A stretch of 64,000 nucleotides of DNA from Coriobacteriaceae bacterium (GTDB lineage: Bacteria > Actinomycetota > Coriobacteriia > Coriobacteriales > UMGS124), in the NCBI GenBank assembly GCA_019421015.1, contig JAHZGC010000001.1, positions 8,110-72,109 on the forward strand, read 5' to 3'. The position numbers were made by a program, and so were the translations under genes. Shown in pieces: positions 8,971 to 16,266 of this stretch. Under the pieces are notes generated by a model, which was not told the DNA's origin, searched no databases, and was given only the letters and a program-made list of their open reading frames with translations. Each line of letters opens with the position of its first letter. The stretch's first letter is position 1.

Positions 8971-10845
8971 ATGGAGACCAACGTAACGAGAAGGACGCTG
9001 TGCGGTATGGGAATGCTGGCTGGGGCCGGTGTGGCCCTTGCTGCTGAGGGTGTCTGCGCTTATGCCGACGACGTAGCCGAGAAGCCCTCGGTGCCCGGCG
9101 GCGACGGGAAGTACGTCACGCGCGCCATGGGGCACGAGGACTACATCTACGTATGTACCACGCTGCGCGAAGGGGCTATCGCCGACTGCAAGGTGCTGGC
9201 CCACTCCGAGACCATCGGCATCGGCAACTACGCCTGCGCCCGCATCCCGGCCGCCATCGTCGCGAACCAGAGCCTGGAGGTGCCGCCCGTGCGCGGGTGC
9301 TCCACCACGAGCCGCGCCATCGTGCAGGCAGTGGAGGAGGCGCTTCTCCAGTCGGGCTACGACGTGGACGCGTTCCGCACGCCGGTGGAAGAGCCGGCCG
9401 ATGAGCGCGAGGAGGAGATCGACGTCGACGTGGTGGTCGTGGGAGCCGGCACGGCGGGCGTCCTGTGCGCCGCCCGTCTGATCGACCTGGGCTACGACGT
9501 CGCCGTGATCGAGAAGCGGGCCATTCCGGGCGGCACCATGGCGATGACCTACTCGGGCATGCCCGTGGCGGGGACCACAGCCATCACCAACTACAACTTC
9601 GACGGTAGCGTAGCTGCTCGCTACGCCACTCCCGAGGGCCAGCACGAGCACTGGGCCTCCATGGTGGACCCCCAGTTCGACCGCTACGACGGCAAGGCTC
9701 CGTTCATGGCCTCGTCCTACGACGGCTGCAACCAGATGGCCCCGTGGCTGCAGGACATGGGCATCGGCTTCAACACCATCGGCACCTTCGAAGGGGCGAT
9801 GATGACGGGCGCCGGCCTCTACTTTGCTCCGGGCTGCTACATGGGTGGCGCCGGCTATGCGATGATGGCCCTGGCCCGGCGCGTGGAGGGGCTTGGCAAG
9901 ATGTACTACATGACCGCCTGCACCGACCTCATCCAGGACGCCCCCGGCGAGCCGGTGCGTGGTGTGCACGCGGTGGGCCTGCGGTCCGACGACACCCAGA
10001 CGGGCTTTAAGCTCACCGTGAACGCCAAGGCAACCGTGGTCACCACGGGCGGGTTCGCCAAGAACCGCGAGATGCTGGAGGAGCACTATCCCGAGGCCGC
10101 CCACCTCTTCTTCAACGCGGCCTCTGCCAGCACGGGCGAGGGGGTCCTGATGCTCCAGCAGGCCGGGTCGCCCATCGAGTGCGAGAGCAGGCACCTGCCG
10201 GGCTTCCTCTCTTCGGCCACCTATTTTGAGCTGGCGTTCCTTCCCACCTCTACGCCTGGCATCTGCGTCAATGCCTTTGGCAACGACATCGGCGGCAACG
10301 CCGGCAGCCATCCGCTTATGGGTTCCATGGCGCTCGACGAGTCCCAGGGCGGCCGGTTCTTCTACGTGTTCGACGAGGCCGGCGTGGCGCCGACCAAGGA
10401 CTACGAGCTCTTTGGCTTCAACACCTACAAGGCCCTGTTCGAACGTGGGGAGGTGCAACACTATGCGAGCTGCGAGGAGGCGGCCCAGGCCCTGGACCTG
10501 CCCGGTCTGCCCGACGCCTTTGCGGCGAACAACGACGCCGCCCTCGCCGGCGAGCCGGGGCGCGTGCTGCTCGACGAGCGCTACGGCGTGTACGTGGTGC
10601 CCGTGATGCCCACGCTGTACCTCACGACGTGCGGTGCCTGCATCGACCCCAGCGGCAGGGTTTTGACCGCGAGCTACGTGATGGACGGCGAGAACACGGC
10701 GATCCCGGGCCTCTATGCGGCCGGCGACGTGTGCGGCTCGGTGGAAGAGAAGGACGGCAAGAACTACAGTATGGGCCTGACCAACACCATGGGCATCGCC
10801 TGGCAGGTTGCGCGGGCCATCGACGAGGACGGCGTGGCCAGGTAG
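8971..10845 (+). CDS. Exported FMN/FAD flavoprotein reductase (fumarate reductase-like)
   Basis: A 624-residue protein. A twin-arginine signal (VTRRTLCG, hydrophobic to about residue 32) is followed by an FMN-binding-type domain (about 55-125, ending VRGCSTTSRAI, where Ser/Thr could carry covalent FMN) and a fumarate reductase-type flavoprotein domain with VVGAGTAG near 156-163 and a C-terminal GLYAAGDVCG FAD-contact block. The Arg-containing end motif of true fumarate reductases (HGxNR) is replaced by KNYSMGLTNTMG, so fumarate is an unlikely substrate. The ATG at 8971 follows AAGGGG; upstream ATGs in frame lack a good site. It is divergent from the LuxR gene at 8667, with an AT-rich CTAGTTTTTAA-containing gap as the likely control region. 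Confidence 0.88.
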   Translation: METNVTRRTLCGMGMLAGAGVALAAEGVCAYADDVAEKPSVPGGDGKYVTRAMGHEDYIYVCTTLREGAIADCKVLAHSETIGIGNYACARIPAAIVANQSLEVPPVRGCSTTSRAIVQAVEEALLQSGYDVDAFRTPVEEPADEREEEIDVDVVVVGAGTAGVLCAARLIDLGYDVAVIEKRAIPGGTMAMTYSGMPVAGTTAITNYNFDGSVAARYATPEGQHEHWASMVDPQFDRYDGKAPFMASSYDGCNQMAPWLQDMGIGFNTIGTFEGAMMTGAGLYFAPGCYMGGAGYAMMALARRVEGLGKMYYMTACTDLIQDAPGEPVRGVHAVGLRSDDTQTGFKLTVNAKATVVTTGGFAKNREMLEEHYPEAAHLFFNAASASTGEGVLMLQQAGSPIECESRHLPGFLSSATYFELAFLPTSTPGICVNAFGNDIGGNAGSHPLMGSMALDESQGGRFFYVFDEAGVAPTKDYELFGFNTYKALFERGEVQHYASCEEAAQALDLPGLPDAFAANNDAALAGEPGRVLLDERYGVYVVPVMPTLYLTTCGACIDPSGRVLTASYVMDGENTAIPGLYAAGDVCGSVEEKDGKNYSMGLTNTMGIAWQVARAIDEDGVAR

Positions 10846-10884
10846 GGGATTGGGCGGCCGAGAAGATCCCGGCATAAAAGCTGC

Positions 10885-10913
10885 GGGCGAGACTCCCTGG
10901 GGGGGTCTCGCCC
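10885..10913 (+). terminator. Hairpin after the flavoprotein gene
   Basis: GGGCGAGAC at 10885-10893 pairs with GTCTCGCCC at 10905-10913. No strong U run follows, so it may be Rho-assisted. It separates the flavoprotein from the convergent toxin gene. Confidence 0.55.
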
Positions 10914-10958
10914 GTAGTCATTGCTTTGAAGCCGAACGGCATTCACGGGGTGGGCACC

Positions 10959-11213
10959 CTAATAATGGTCCTTTGCCGAGTAGATCGTTACGACATCGCC
11001 TTCAACTGAGTAGACCAACCGATTGGAAGCGTCGATGCGCCGGGACCACGTGCCCGACAGCTCGTAGCGCAGTGGCTCGGGTTTTCCTAACCCCTCAAAG
11101 GGTGTGCGTTCGATGTCGCGAACGAGGGTGTTGATGCGTCGGAGTGTCTTCTTGTCGTGTTCCTGCCACCAAAGGTAGTCGTTCCAGGCGTCGTCGGTCC
11201 AGGCCTTAATCAT
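10959..11213 (-). CDS. yoeB: YoeB-family mRNA interferase toxin
   Basis: An 84-residue protein of exactly YoeB length. The residues known as catalytic in Escherichia coli YoeB are present at the same positions: Glu46, Arg65, His83 and Tyr84, the last two forming the C-terminal DHY. YoeB toxins cleave mRNA on the ribosome. The ATG at 11213 overlaps the end of the antitoxin gene by eight bases, giving translational coupling. The complete active site indicates a working toxin. Confidence 0.93.
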   Translation of the reverse strand: MIKAWTDDAWNDYLWWQEHDKKTLRRINTLVRDIERTPFEGLGKPEPLRYELSGTWSRRIDASNRLVYSVEGDVVTIYSAKDHY

Positions 11214-11463
11214 CGAGAAGCTCCCGTCGCGTCGCGCGGCCCTCCCTGGCCTGCTGCATGCCTCGGGTGATGTTGGTATGGAGGTGGGCGTTTTGGGAGA
11301 CGCGAGGGGGGTCCAGGAGCGATTCGGAGTCGCGGGCGTTCATGACGACTACGTTGTTCGACGGGTCGTTGCTCGTGACGAGCAGGGTCTCCGCGTCGTC
11401 GCGGGTCTTCTCCATGTAGGACTTCAGGTTGTTGCGAAACGTGCTGTAGGCGACGGCTTCCAC
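11206..11463 (-). CDS. yefM: YefM-family antitoxin (Phd/YefM)
   Basis: An 85-residue antitoxin starting MEAVAYSTFRNNLKSYM, which matches the YefM/Phd DNA-binding N terminus; the C-terminal half (NITRGMQQAREG) is the toxin-neutralising tail. The GTG at 11463 is preferred because GGAGG lies five bases upstream; a longer frame from 11526 would run through the promoter and operator at 11499-11520. The VVVMNARDSESLL segment corresponds to the usual VVLMSLEDYESL. It would bind its own promoter with YoeB. Confidence 0.88.
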   Translation of the reverse strand: MEAVAYSTFRNNLKSYMEKTRDDAETLLVTSNDPSNNVVVMNARDSESLLDPPRVSQNAHLHTNITRGMQQAREGRATRRELLDD

Positions 11464-11498
11464 GGCGGCCTCCAAAGGGGTTTGTGGGTTGACTCGAG

Positions 11499-11520
11499 AT
11501 ATTGTACCAAATATTGTACA
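11499..11520 (-). promoter_or_regulatory. yefM-yoeB promoter with duplicated operator
   Basis: Read on the minus strand, the direct repeat GTACAATAT occurs twice with a short spacer, and each copy contains a TACAAT -10-like hexamer. It lies 36 bases before the GTG start of yefM. Autorepression by the antitoxin-toxin complex is typical of the family and is inferred here. Confidence 0.5.
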
Positions 11521-11681
11521 CTCCATCTCCCTGTATTGGTCTGAGAGATTGTGGCGGTTGCACGGACCGGACCCTTCCCAGACACGGTTGTCCACCTGTG
11601 CGACCGCCCGTCTCTCGCCCTGTGTCGTGGTACGCTCGCCGCCCAAGCGCTAGGGTTGGTCCCGAGAAAGGAGGCTCACCC

Positions 11682-12008
11682 ATGGATCAGAAGAGCATCG
11701 GGCGGTTTTTGCGGGAGCTGCGTGTCGGCAGGGGGCTCACCCAGGAGCAGGCTGCCGCGGAGCTGGGCGTCTCGGCGCGTACCGTGTCGCGCTGGGAGAC
11801 CGGCGCCAACCTGCCCGACCTCGAGGTCCTCGTGTGCCTCGCCGACTTCTACGACGTCGGCATCCGCGAGGTGCTTGACGGTATACCCATGCAATTATCC
11901 AACCTAAATAAGGTGCCATTCCGACACTTTTACAGCTCTCGTCCCGTATCGGCCGCCGCGCCGGAATCTCCCTCAACCTCCTCGCACGCCGCCAGCGCCT
12001 CTGCGTAG
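11682..12008 (+). pseudogene. XRE-family regulator, C-terminally disrupted
   Basis: Residues 1-65 form an intact XRE helix-turn-helix (LTQEQAAAELGVSARTVSRWE) followed by DLEVLVCLADFYDVGIREVLDG, the segment that links to the rest of such regulators. After this DG the homology stops near 11882, and the frame runs on through 126 bases into a convergent gene remnant, ending at 12008 with a low-complexity tail. The ATG at 11682 has GAAAGGAGG upstream, so the message would still be translated. It may act as a short repressor, or be dead. Confidence 0.7.
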
Positions 12009-12436
12009 TCGCGCTGGTAGTGGGCGATGCGCTCGGCCAGCTCGTCGTGCTCGTCGTCGGGGAGCAGGGCAGCCTCGGCCTCGGCCACGTCCGAGAAGCC
12101 CCCGGCCCGCAGGGCTTGCGCAAGGTGGGCGCGGGCGTTGTTGGCAGGCCCCACGTGCAGGCCGCGCTGCTGCCCCCAAAACAGCAGCGTGCGGGTGGCT
12201 AACTCGGCGTCGAAGTCGAGGTCGCCCTCGCGGGCGGCGCGGGCCTGGGCCTGTTCGACCTCGGCGATCTGGCGGTCTGCCGCCGCGAGCAGCCCCTCTG
12301 CCTCGGCCAGCTCGCGTTGGGCGGCCAACGCAGCCTGGGCGGCCTCGGCGCGGCGCAGGCGTGCGGAGGCCTTCTCCATAGCGGGAAGCTGGTCCAACAG
12401 CGATGCAAGGCGTTCGAAGCAGTCGGTGTCGGCCAT
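11930..12436 (-). pseudogene. SbcC-like coiled-coil fragment
   Basis: A 168-residue frame with an ATG at 12436 (GAAAGG upstream). It is Ala/Glu/Arg-rich and predicted coiled coil, with a segment (RAGGFSDVAEAEAALLPDDE) resembling the internal coiled-coil and GF-x-D motif of SbcC nucleases. The ATP-binding head domains of SbcC, with Walker A and B, are missing on both sides, so this appears to be a remnant. It overlaps the tail of the truncated XRE gene by 79 bases, consistent with a deletion that joined two broken genes near 11885-11930. Identification as SbcC-derived is moderate. Confidence 0.5.
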
Positions 12437-12577
12437 GGTCGCGACCTTTCGGGTGGGCGTTCGGGCAAAAACGGTACGGGCACACAGCCGTGCGGCCACA
12501 TAACCGTGCGGGCGCACAATCCCCCATAATATCAGCCCTCAACCTGCGGTTTTCTCCATAAGGGCGCTTTTGCACCG

Positions 12578-12613
12578 CAACCTTTGGTTGACGCGCAAGA
12601 CAACCAAAGGTTG
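12578..12613. promoter_or_regulatory. Paired 13-bp palindromes upstream of flavoprotein gene
   Basis: CAACCTTTGGTTG at 12578-12590 and CAACCAAAGGTTG at 12601-12613 are each palindromic around a central T or A triplet. Their centres are 23 bp apart, about two helical turns. They sit 109 bases before the start codon of the flavoprotein at 12722, as expected for a dimer-of-dimers operator. The adjacent LysR gene downstream (14751) is a candidate binder, by inference. Confidence 0.55.
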
Positions 12614-12721
12614 ACCTCCGAGCGCTTCCGCGACACCCTTGGGCCGTGGTAGTTTGTGCGGTGAAGCATGCGGTGCACAAGGGGCCCGCATGGTGTCTTT
12701 CGTAACCAAGGAGGGTAATTG

Positions 12722-14362
12722 ATGGACGCCATTTCCCGTCGCAACCTGCTCAAGACCGCCGCTCTGGGAAGCGCCGCCGTCGCCGCGCTGGGGAGCGCCA
12801 CGGCCCTGGCCGACGAGGCCGCCGCTCCGGCCGACGGCAAGCACACCTGGGAGGTCAAGCCCGACCCCATCACCGACGTGGCCGAGACTATCGACACCGA
12901 CGTGCTGATTATCGGCGGTGGCTACTCCGGTGCCTCCTGCGCCTGCAACGCCGCCCAGAACGGCGTCAAGGTCATCCTGGTCGAGAAGGACGACTGCCTC
13001 AACGGCCACGGCGTGGGCGGTACGGGCGCCATCAAGTCCAAGGCCCTCGACGAGCTGGGCCTCGAGTTCGACAAGTCCCTCGAGATGCAGCGCTGGGTTG
13101 CCACCTGCGGCGGCCGCTGCAACGAGAAGCTCGTGGGCAAGTGGTTCCGCGAGTCCGAGCGCTGCATGAACTGGCTGCTCGACTTGGGCGAGAAGCACGA
13201 GATGGGCTGCATGGTGACCGTGGGCTCCAACTCGACGGTCCACCCCGAGATCGCCTGCTACCACATGCTGTTCGGCGGTCCCGTGTTCGAGGAGCACACC
13301 ATGGCCGACGCCGTGGTCTACATGCTGGCCGACGAGGCCGTTGCCGCCGGCGCCGAGATCATGTACGAGACCCCCGCGGTGCAGCTGGTCCAGGATGAGA
13401 GCGGCGCCGTGACGGGTGCCATCTGCCAGAGAACGGGTGGCGACTACATCCAGATCAACGCCGCCAAGGGCGTGGTCCTCTCCACCGGCGACGTGAGCTA
13501 CAACGACGAGTACCTGCAGGAGTTCGCCCCCATCGCCCTCAAGACCTACCAGCGCCTGTGCTCCGACCGCGGCAACGTGGGCGACGGCCACAACATGGCC
13601 GCCTGGGCCGGCGCCAAGCTGCAGGACGGCCCGTGGCCCACGATGATGCACCCGCAGGCCGCCGGCTTCTACTCTGGTCCGTTCCTCTTCCTGAACCCCG
13701 AAGGCAAGCGTTTCATGAACGAGGCCACCTGGGTCCAGGGCAAGTGCGTGGGCATCATGGTCAACGGCCATGCCGACCACGCCTGGTCGATCTTCGACAG
13801 CAACTTCGAGGCCGACAACACCGCGTCGCTCGAGTTCGGCGGCGGCATGTTCTGGGACAGCTTCCGCGCCGTGGGCTCTGCGCCCGAGGACGCCTCGGCC
13901 TCCCACGCCAAGACCGTCAAGGAAGGCGTGACCGACGTCCCCGACAACTACAAGATGGGCGAGACCCTCGAGGAGCTCGTCGCCCAGCTCGACATGCCCG
14001 CCGACGTGGCCCTGGCCACCATCGAGCACTACAACGAGCTGTGCGCGGCCGGCGAGGACACCGACTTCTACAAGGAGTCGCACTTCATGTTCCCCATCGA
14101 GCAGGGCCCCTTCTACGCGGCCAAGATTGGCCCCGGCCTGCTCGGCGTGTGCGGCGGCATCGAGATTGACGAGAACTTCCAGGTCGTGAACCCTGACTTC
14201 GAGCCCATTCCCGGCCTGTACGCCATCGGCAACTGCGCCGGCGGCATGTACGCCTACGACTACCCGATCAACATCCAGGGCAACAGCCACGGCCGCTGCC
14301 TCATGGAGGGCAAGTGCCTCGGTGAGCAGCTCGCCGGCGTCTACGACGACGTGAAGGCATAG
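12722..14362 (+). CDS. Exported FAD-dependent reductase (fumarate reductase-like flavoprotein)
   Basis: A 546-residue protein. A twin-arginine signal (ISRRNLLKTAALG, cleavage likely after ALA near residue 30) precedes a single flavoprotein domain with LIIGGGYSGASCAC near residue 62 and a C-terminal GLYAIGNCAGG block. No FMN domain is present, so electrons must come from another protein. The end of the active-site region reads INIQGNSHGRCLM, not the fumarate reductase HGxNR; substrate unknown. The ATG at 12722 has AGGAGG seven bases upstream (a TTG one codon earlier is less likely). Paired palindromes lie upstream, and a hairpin with a U run follows the stop immediately. Confidence 0.88.
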   Translation: MDAISRRNLLKTAALGSAAVAALGSATALADEAAAPADGKHTWEVKPDPITDVAETIDTDVLIIGGGYSGASCACNAAQNGVKVILVEKDDCLNGHGVGGTGAIKSKALDELGLEFDKSLEMQRWVATCGGRCNEKLVGKWFRESERCMNWLLDLGEKHEMGCMVTVGSNSTVHPEIACYHMLFGGPVFEEHTMADAVVYMLADEAVAAGAEIMYETPAVQLVQDESGAVTGAICQRTGGDYIQINAAKGVVLSTGDVSYNDEYLQEFAPIALKTYQRLCSDRGNVGDGHNMAAWAGAKLQDGPWPTMMHPQAAGFYSGPFLFLNPEGKRFMNEATWVQGKCVGIMVNGHADHAWSIFDSNFEADNTASLEFGGGMFWDSFRAVGSAPEDASASHAKTVKEGVTDVPDNYKMGETLEELVAQLDMPADVALATIEHYNELCAAGEDTDFYKESHFMFPIEQGPFYAAKIGPGLLGVCGGIEIDENFQVVNPDFEPIPGLYAIGNCAGGMYAYDYPINIQGNSHGRCLMEGKCLGEQLAGVYDDVKA

Positions 14363-14368
14363 GTGGCT

Positions 14369-14453
14369 GGGGAACGCCGCTCGCCGCGTTCCGCAGGGGC
14401 TCACGTACGTCCAGTACGCATCGCCCCTGCGCGCCTTGCGAGCGGCGTTCCCC
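14369..14453 (-). repeat. Structured repeat family, copy b1 (terminator-like)
   Basis: The arms 14369-14384 and 14438-14453 are perfectly complementary over 16 bp. The interior holds the family core in reverse orientation (minus-strand reading AAGGCGCGCAGGGGCG) with nested stems GGGGC/GCCCC and GTAC/GTAC. On the + strand the outer stem is followed at once by TTTTT (14454-14458), six bases after the flavoprotein stop codon plus the 85-base stem-loop, so it probably terminates that gene. Copies b2 and b3 follow at exactly 100-base steps. Confidence 0.8.
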
Positions 14454-14468
14454 TTTTTGCGGGTGGTT

Positions 14469-14553
14469 GAGAAGCCCCGTTCGCCGCGTTCCGCGGAGGC
14501 TCACGTACCTCGAGTACGCAGCGCCCCCGCGCGCCTTGCGAACGGGGCTTCTC
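14469..14553 (-). repeat. Structured repeat family, copy b2
   Basis: The second tandem copy starts exactly 100 bases after b1. Its arms 14469-14484 and 14538-14553 are again perfectly complementary over 16 bp, but their outer ten positions are different from b1 (GAGAAGCCCC against GGGGAACGCC). The core is nearly unchanged. Change on both arms together is evidence for selection on pairing. A weaker CTTTG follows. Confidence 0.8.
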
Positions 14554-14568
14554 TTTGTGCGGGTGGCT

Positions 14569-14653
14569 GAGCCGGGGCATCTGCCGCGTTCCACGAGGGC
14601 TCACGTACGTCGAGTACGCATCGCCCCTGCGCGCCTGCGTATGCCTGCGCATG
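14569..14653 (-). repeat. Structured repeat family, copy b3 (degenerate stem)
   Basis: The third tandem copy keeps the core (TCACGTACGTCGAGTACGCA on the + strand) but has lost one base in its right arm. Only about nine positions still pair (GGCATCTGC with GCGTATGCC, one mismatch and one wobble). It ends about 100 bases before the LysR start at 14751. Confidence 0.7.
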
Positions 14654-14750
14654 ACCGAATCGTGAGCCGCTGGTATTACAATGGTCGGGGGACATGCACC
14701 GAGAAGCGCCGGCAACGTGGCCGGCTGGCGTGCGGGGTTCGGGGGGCGCC

Positions 14751-15668
14751 ATGGATATTCGGGAGCTTCGGTTCATAGTGGCCGTGGCCGACGCCGGGTC
14801 GTTTGCCCGGGCGGCCGAGCAGCTGTTCGTGACCCGGCAGGCCGTGGCAAAGACGATGGCCGCGGTCGAGGCCGAGACCGACCTGCGGGTCTTTGAGCGA
14901 TGCGGGGGGCGCCTTGTGCCCACCGAGCGCGGGGCCGACCTTGTGGCCGACGCTCGCCGGACGGTGCGGTTCTTTGACGAGACGATCGGCCCCTATCTCA
15001 CGATTCCCGATTATGCGAGCGCTGCACGCCGCCGTCGGCAGCAGGCTCCCAGCCACCTGCGCATCGCGCTTGTGACCGGCTTGGCCCGCTGGGGGATGCC
15101 GCCCCGCTTCTTTGAGCGGCTGCGGGCTGACCATCCCCAGACAATGCTCTCGGTGGAGGAGATGAGCTCCGATGCCGTGGTCGATGCCGTGGCGCGCGGT
15201 GCGGTCGACCTCGGTTTTGCGGCGACGCACCCGGAGCTCGTGGTGCCCCTGGAACCCAAGCGGCTCTTTGGCGGGGCGCTCTGGGTGGTCATGCTCGACG
15301 GCAACCCCCTGGCGTCCAAAGAGCGGCTGACCCTTGCCGACCTCGACGGACGGCCCCTTGTCACCGGTGGTCCGCGCGACCACTGTCATCGCTTTATCCT
15401 GGGACGATGCCGTGAGGCGGGGGTTTCTCCCCGGGTGGTGGGCAACGCCACCGACACCGAGACCATCGCCTCGCTCATGATGGACTACGGAGCCCTGTGC
15501 CCCGGTTCAGATCCCGCTGTGGTCGAGCTGCCTGCGGGTTTGGTCGCCCGCATAGTCGAGGCACCCGGTGCCGAGGGGTTCGGCAACTACGTGCTGCGCG
15601 ACCCCACCCGCGCGCTGTCCTCGGAGGCGCGCGAGGTGTGGGAGGGGTTGGGATGTGTGGGGCGATAG
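14751..15668 (+). CDS. LysR-family transcriptional regulator
   Basis: A 305-residue protein of usual LysR length. Residues 1-60 are the helix-turn-helix (MDIRELRFIVAVADAGSFAR, then EQLFVTRQAVAKTM), followed from about residue 95 by an effector-binding domain (HLRIALVTGLARWG, later LGFAATHPELV). The ATG at 14751 has GGGGGG eight bases upstream. It lies in the same direction as the flavoprotein at 12722, separated by the three tandem stem-loops, so it is probably a separate transcription unit. It may be the local regulator of that flavoprotein, by inference from proximity. Confidence 0.88.
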   Translation: MDIRELRFIVAVADAGSFARAAEQLFVTRQAVAKTMAAVEAETDLRVFERCGGRLVPTERGADLVADARRTVRFFDETIGPYLTIPDYASAARRRRQQAPSHLRIALVTGLARWGMPPRFFERLRADHPQTMLSVEEMSSDAVVDAVARGAVDLGFAATHPELVVPLEPKRLFGGALWVVMLDGNPLASKERLTLADLDGRPLVTGGPRDHCHRFILGRCREAGVSPRVVGNATDTETIASLMMDYGALCPGSDPAVVELPAGLVARIVEAPGAEGFGNYVLRDPTRALSSEAREVWEGLGCVGR

Positions 15669-16064
15669 GCGGGCTTTTGCCGGGAGCCGGGTGACGTCGG
15701 CTCCACGCTGTGTCATAGATATATCAGTATAGAAATTATACAGGGTTTTTACAGGAATATGCCCGCAGAAGGGGACATCGTGTACCGTACGAGTACTGAT
15801 ATCCCCCAAACCAAAGCCTGTTCTTTTTTGATATGAAAGGAAATACCTGGTAGACGAGGCGTATCGAACGAGGGTTTCTCCGGTGGACAGCTCCTCCTCT
15901 TCGGAATGCGGCAAAAAATGATCCGTCGAGGTTCCCGTAGCTGCCAAGCACTTCCCACCTGCGGTGCACGAACCCCCTTTTTGCGGGTGTATCTCCCTCG
16001 AAATGGGTCCACGTGTTCTATTTTGATGCAAACATTCGATTTTATGTGCAAAACTTATACATCC
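15669..16064. other. AT-richer non-coding gap
   Basis: No supported gene was seen between the LysR gene and repeat copy a2. Base composition is less GC-rich than the flanks (ATATATCAGTATAG near 15720), suggesting acquired or decayed DNA. Confidence 0.4.
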
Positions 16065-16167
16065 ATAGCGGTTCACAGAATTGCTGGACCAGGCGCGCGA
16101 GGGCGCGGTGTGCTGGCGCGCATAAGCGCGAGCGCAACGAAGTGTCAGCAACTCCGTGGACCGCTAT
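16065..16167 (+). repeat. Structured repeat family, copy a2
   Basis: The arms 16065-16086 and 16146-16167 pair over 22 positions with three weak positions. The core starts AGGCGCGCGAGGGCGCGG, identical to copy a1 at 4518. Against a1 the stem carries coupled changes: the pair at the ATGGCG/CGCCAT position is G-C in a1 and A-T in a2, and GCGAT/ATCGC becomes GCGGT/ACCGC. The copy lies between the LysR gene and the convergent creatininase gene. Confidence 0.75.
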
Positions 16168-16266
16168 AAAGCAAATCCCAGGAGTTGCCGCTGCCCGCGC
16201 ATCGTGGCGAAAGAAGTCCCTGCAAAACTCCAGGGGCTTCTTTCGCCACGTGGTTTCTTTACGCCC

